From Bacteroidales bacterium (GTDB taxonomy: Bacteria; Bacteroidota; Bacteroidia; Bacteroidales; WCHB1-69), in NCBI GenBank assembly GCA_031254735.1, contig JAIRTU010000009.1, forward strand, positions 1-6,706: a DNA stretch of 6,706 nt, given 5' to 3'. Of this stretch, positions 6,478 to 6,706 are shown in pieces. The first letter of the stretch is position 1; every line of letters begins with the position of its first letter. Position numbers and translations under genes: made by a program. The notes below the pieces were generated by a model. It was given only the letters and a program-made list of their open reading frames with translations, made no database searches and had not been told where the DNA came from.

Positions 6478-6529
6478 TTCTTCTTTGAAAAAAAAGATTT
6501 ATCCGAAATATTTTTCTGTTTTTATTCAA

Positions 6530-6555
6530 TTGTATTTCAAAATTTAGTACTTTTG
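6530..6555 (+). promoter_or_regulatory. rpsO promoter, Bacteroidota type
   Basis: TACTTTTG at 6548-6555 matches the TAnnTTTG -7 element exactly, with TTG at 6530-6532 as a short-spaced -33 candidate (15 bases between). Transcription would start about 6561-6563, giving an A-rich leader of about 40 bases before the ATG at 6602. The -7 box is convincing; the -33 assignment is weak. Confidence 0.6.
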
Positions 6556-6601
6556 CAAACCAAGAAAAATAGATAAGGTAAAAAATTAAAGAAAGTCAGT
6601 T

Positions 6602-6706
6602 ATGTATTTAACACCTGAAGTAAAAAAAGATATTTTTAAAACATACGGAAAGTCGGAGTTTGACACAGGCTCTATCGAAGGACAGGTAGCGTTGTTTACC
6701 TACCGT
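6602..6706 (+). CDS. rpsO: 30S ribosomal protein S15, 3' part outside window
   Basis: Only 35 codons are visible. The peptide opens MYLTPEVKKDIFKTYGKS and continues to FDTGSIEGQVALFTYR, the characteristic S15 N-terminus (a DTGS-x-EGQ-x-A turn leading into the second helix, which goes on to bind 16S rRNA). S15 is a small primary rRNA-binding protein of about 89 residues that nucleates assembly of the 30S platform. The start is secure because the family begins at this MYL in Bacteroidota. The leader is A-rich (AAAAAATTAAAG) without a clear Shine-Dalgarno, normal for the phylum. This housekeeping gene marks the return to ordinary chromosome to the right of the restriction-modification cassette. 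Confidence 0.93.
   Translation, partial: MYLTPEVKKDIFKTYGKSEFDTGSIEGQVALFTYR

Larger units (their letters stand above)
5998..6601. other. Gene-free intergenic region between the R-M operon and rpsO
   Basis: About 600 bases carry no recognisable gene on either strand. The left end holds the divergent promoter elements and palindrome. Around 6151-6170 two GATC sites flank a G run (one of them a GGATC). Positions about 6240-6320 are strikingly T/pyrimidine-rich on the plus strand, producing Phe/Leu-rich frames rightward and Lys-rich frames leftward; these look like composition artefacts. A weak hairpin lies at 6443-6477 and the rpsO promoter at 6530-6555. No tRNA, CRISPR repeat or insertion sequence is seen. 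Confidence 0.7.

Overview
The window is a stretch of Bacteroidota chromosome, probably Bacteroidales-like. The evidence is a short secreted outer-membrane barrel of the PorT type, a ribosomal protein S15 start of Bacteroidota type (MYLTPEVKK), promoter elements of the TAnnTTTG type used by the housekeeping sigma factor of this phylum, and A-rich leaders with little Shine-Dalgarno signal. No genus can be named from the sequence alone.

Layout. Positions 1-1170 (+) hold most of purD, the purine-biosynthesis GAR synthetase, cut off by the window start. Four bases later a small outer-membrane beta-barrel gene follows (1175-1786, +). Tail-to-tail with it, overlapping at the stop codons, lies a leftward three-gene operon (5997 down to 1783). 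In transcription order it encodes an adenine methyltransferase with an N-terminal XRE-type helix-turn-helix (4666-5997), a second Dam/D12-family adenine methyltransferase (3734-4669), and a restriction endonuclease of the AlwI/BstNBI family (1783-3732). A roughly 600-base gene-free stretch follows (5998-6601), with the operon promoter and a palindromic candidate operator at its left end. Its right end carries the promoter of rpsO, whose first 35 codons close the window (6602-6706, +).

How the parts fit. The three leftward genes form a compact type IIS restriction-modification system. AlwI-family enzymes recognise short asymmetric sites (GGATC for AlwI, GAGTC for BstNBI/PleI/MlyI) and cut or nick a few bases to one side. 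An asymmetric site needs each strand methylated separately, which explains two different adenine methyltransferases. The genes are packed with a 4-base ATGA overlap and then a 1-base gap, so translation is probably coupled, with modification made before restriction.

The most interesting point is control. No separate C (controller) gene is visible, but the first methyltransferase carries its own helix-turn-helix, and a near-perfect palindrome sits on the operon's -7 box and expected transcription start. This suggests a self-limiting methyltransferase-repressor. The cassette is visibly more AT-rich than purD and interrupts housekeeping surroundings, consistent with horizontal acquisition, although no transposase, integrase or target duplication is visible.
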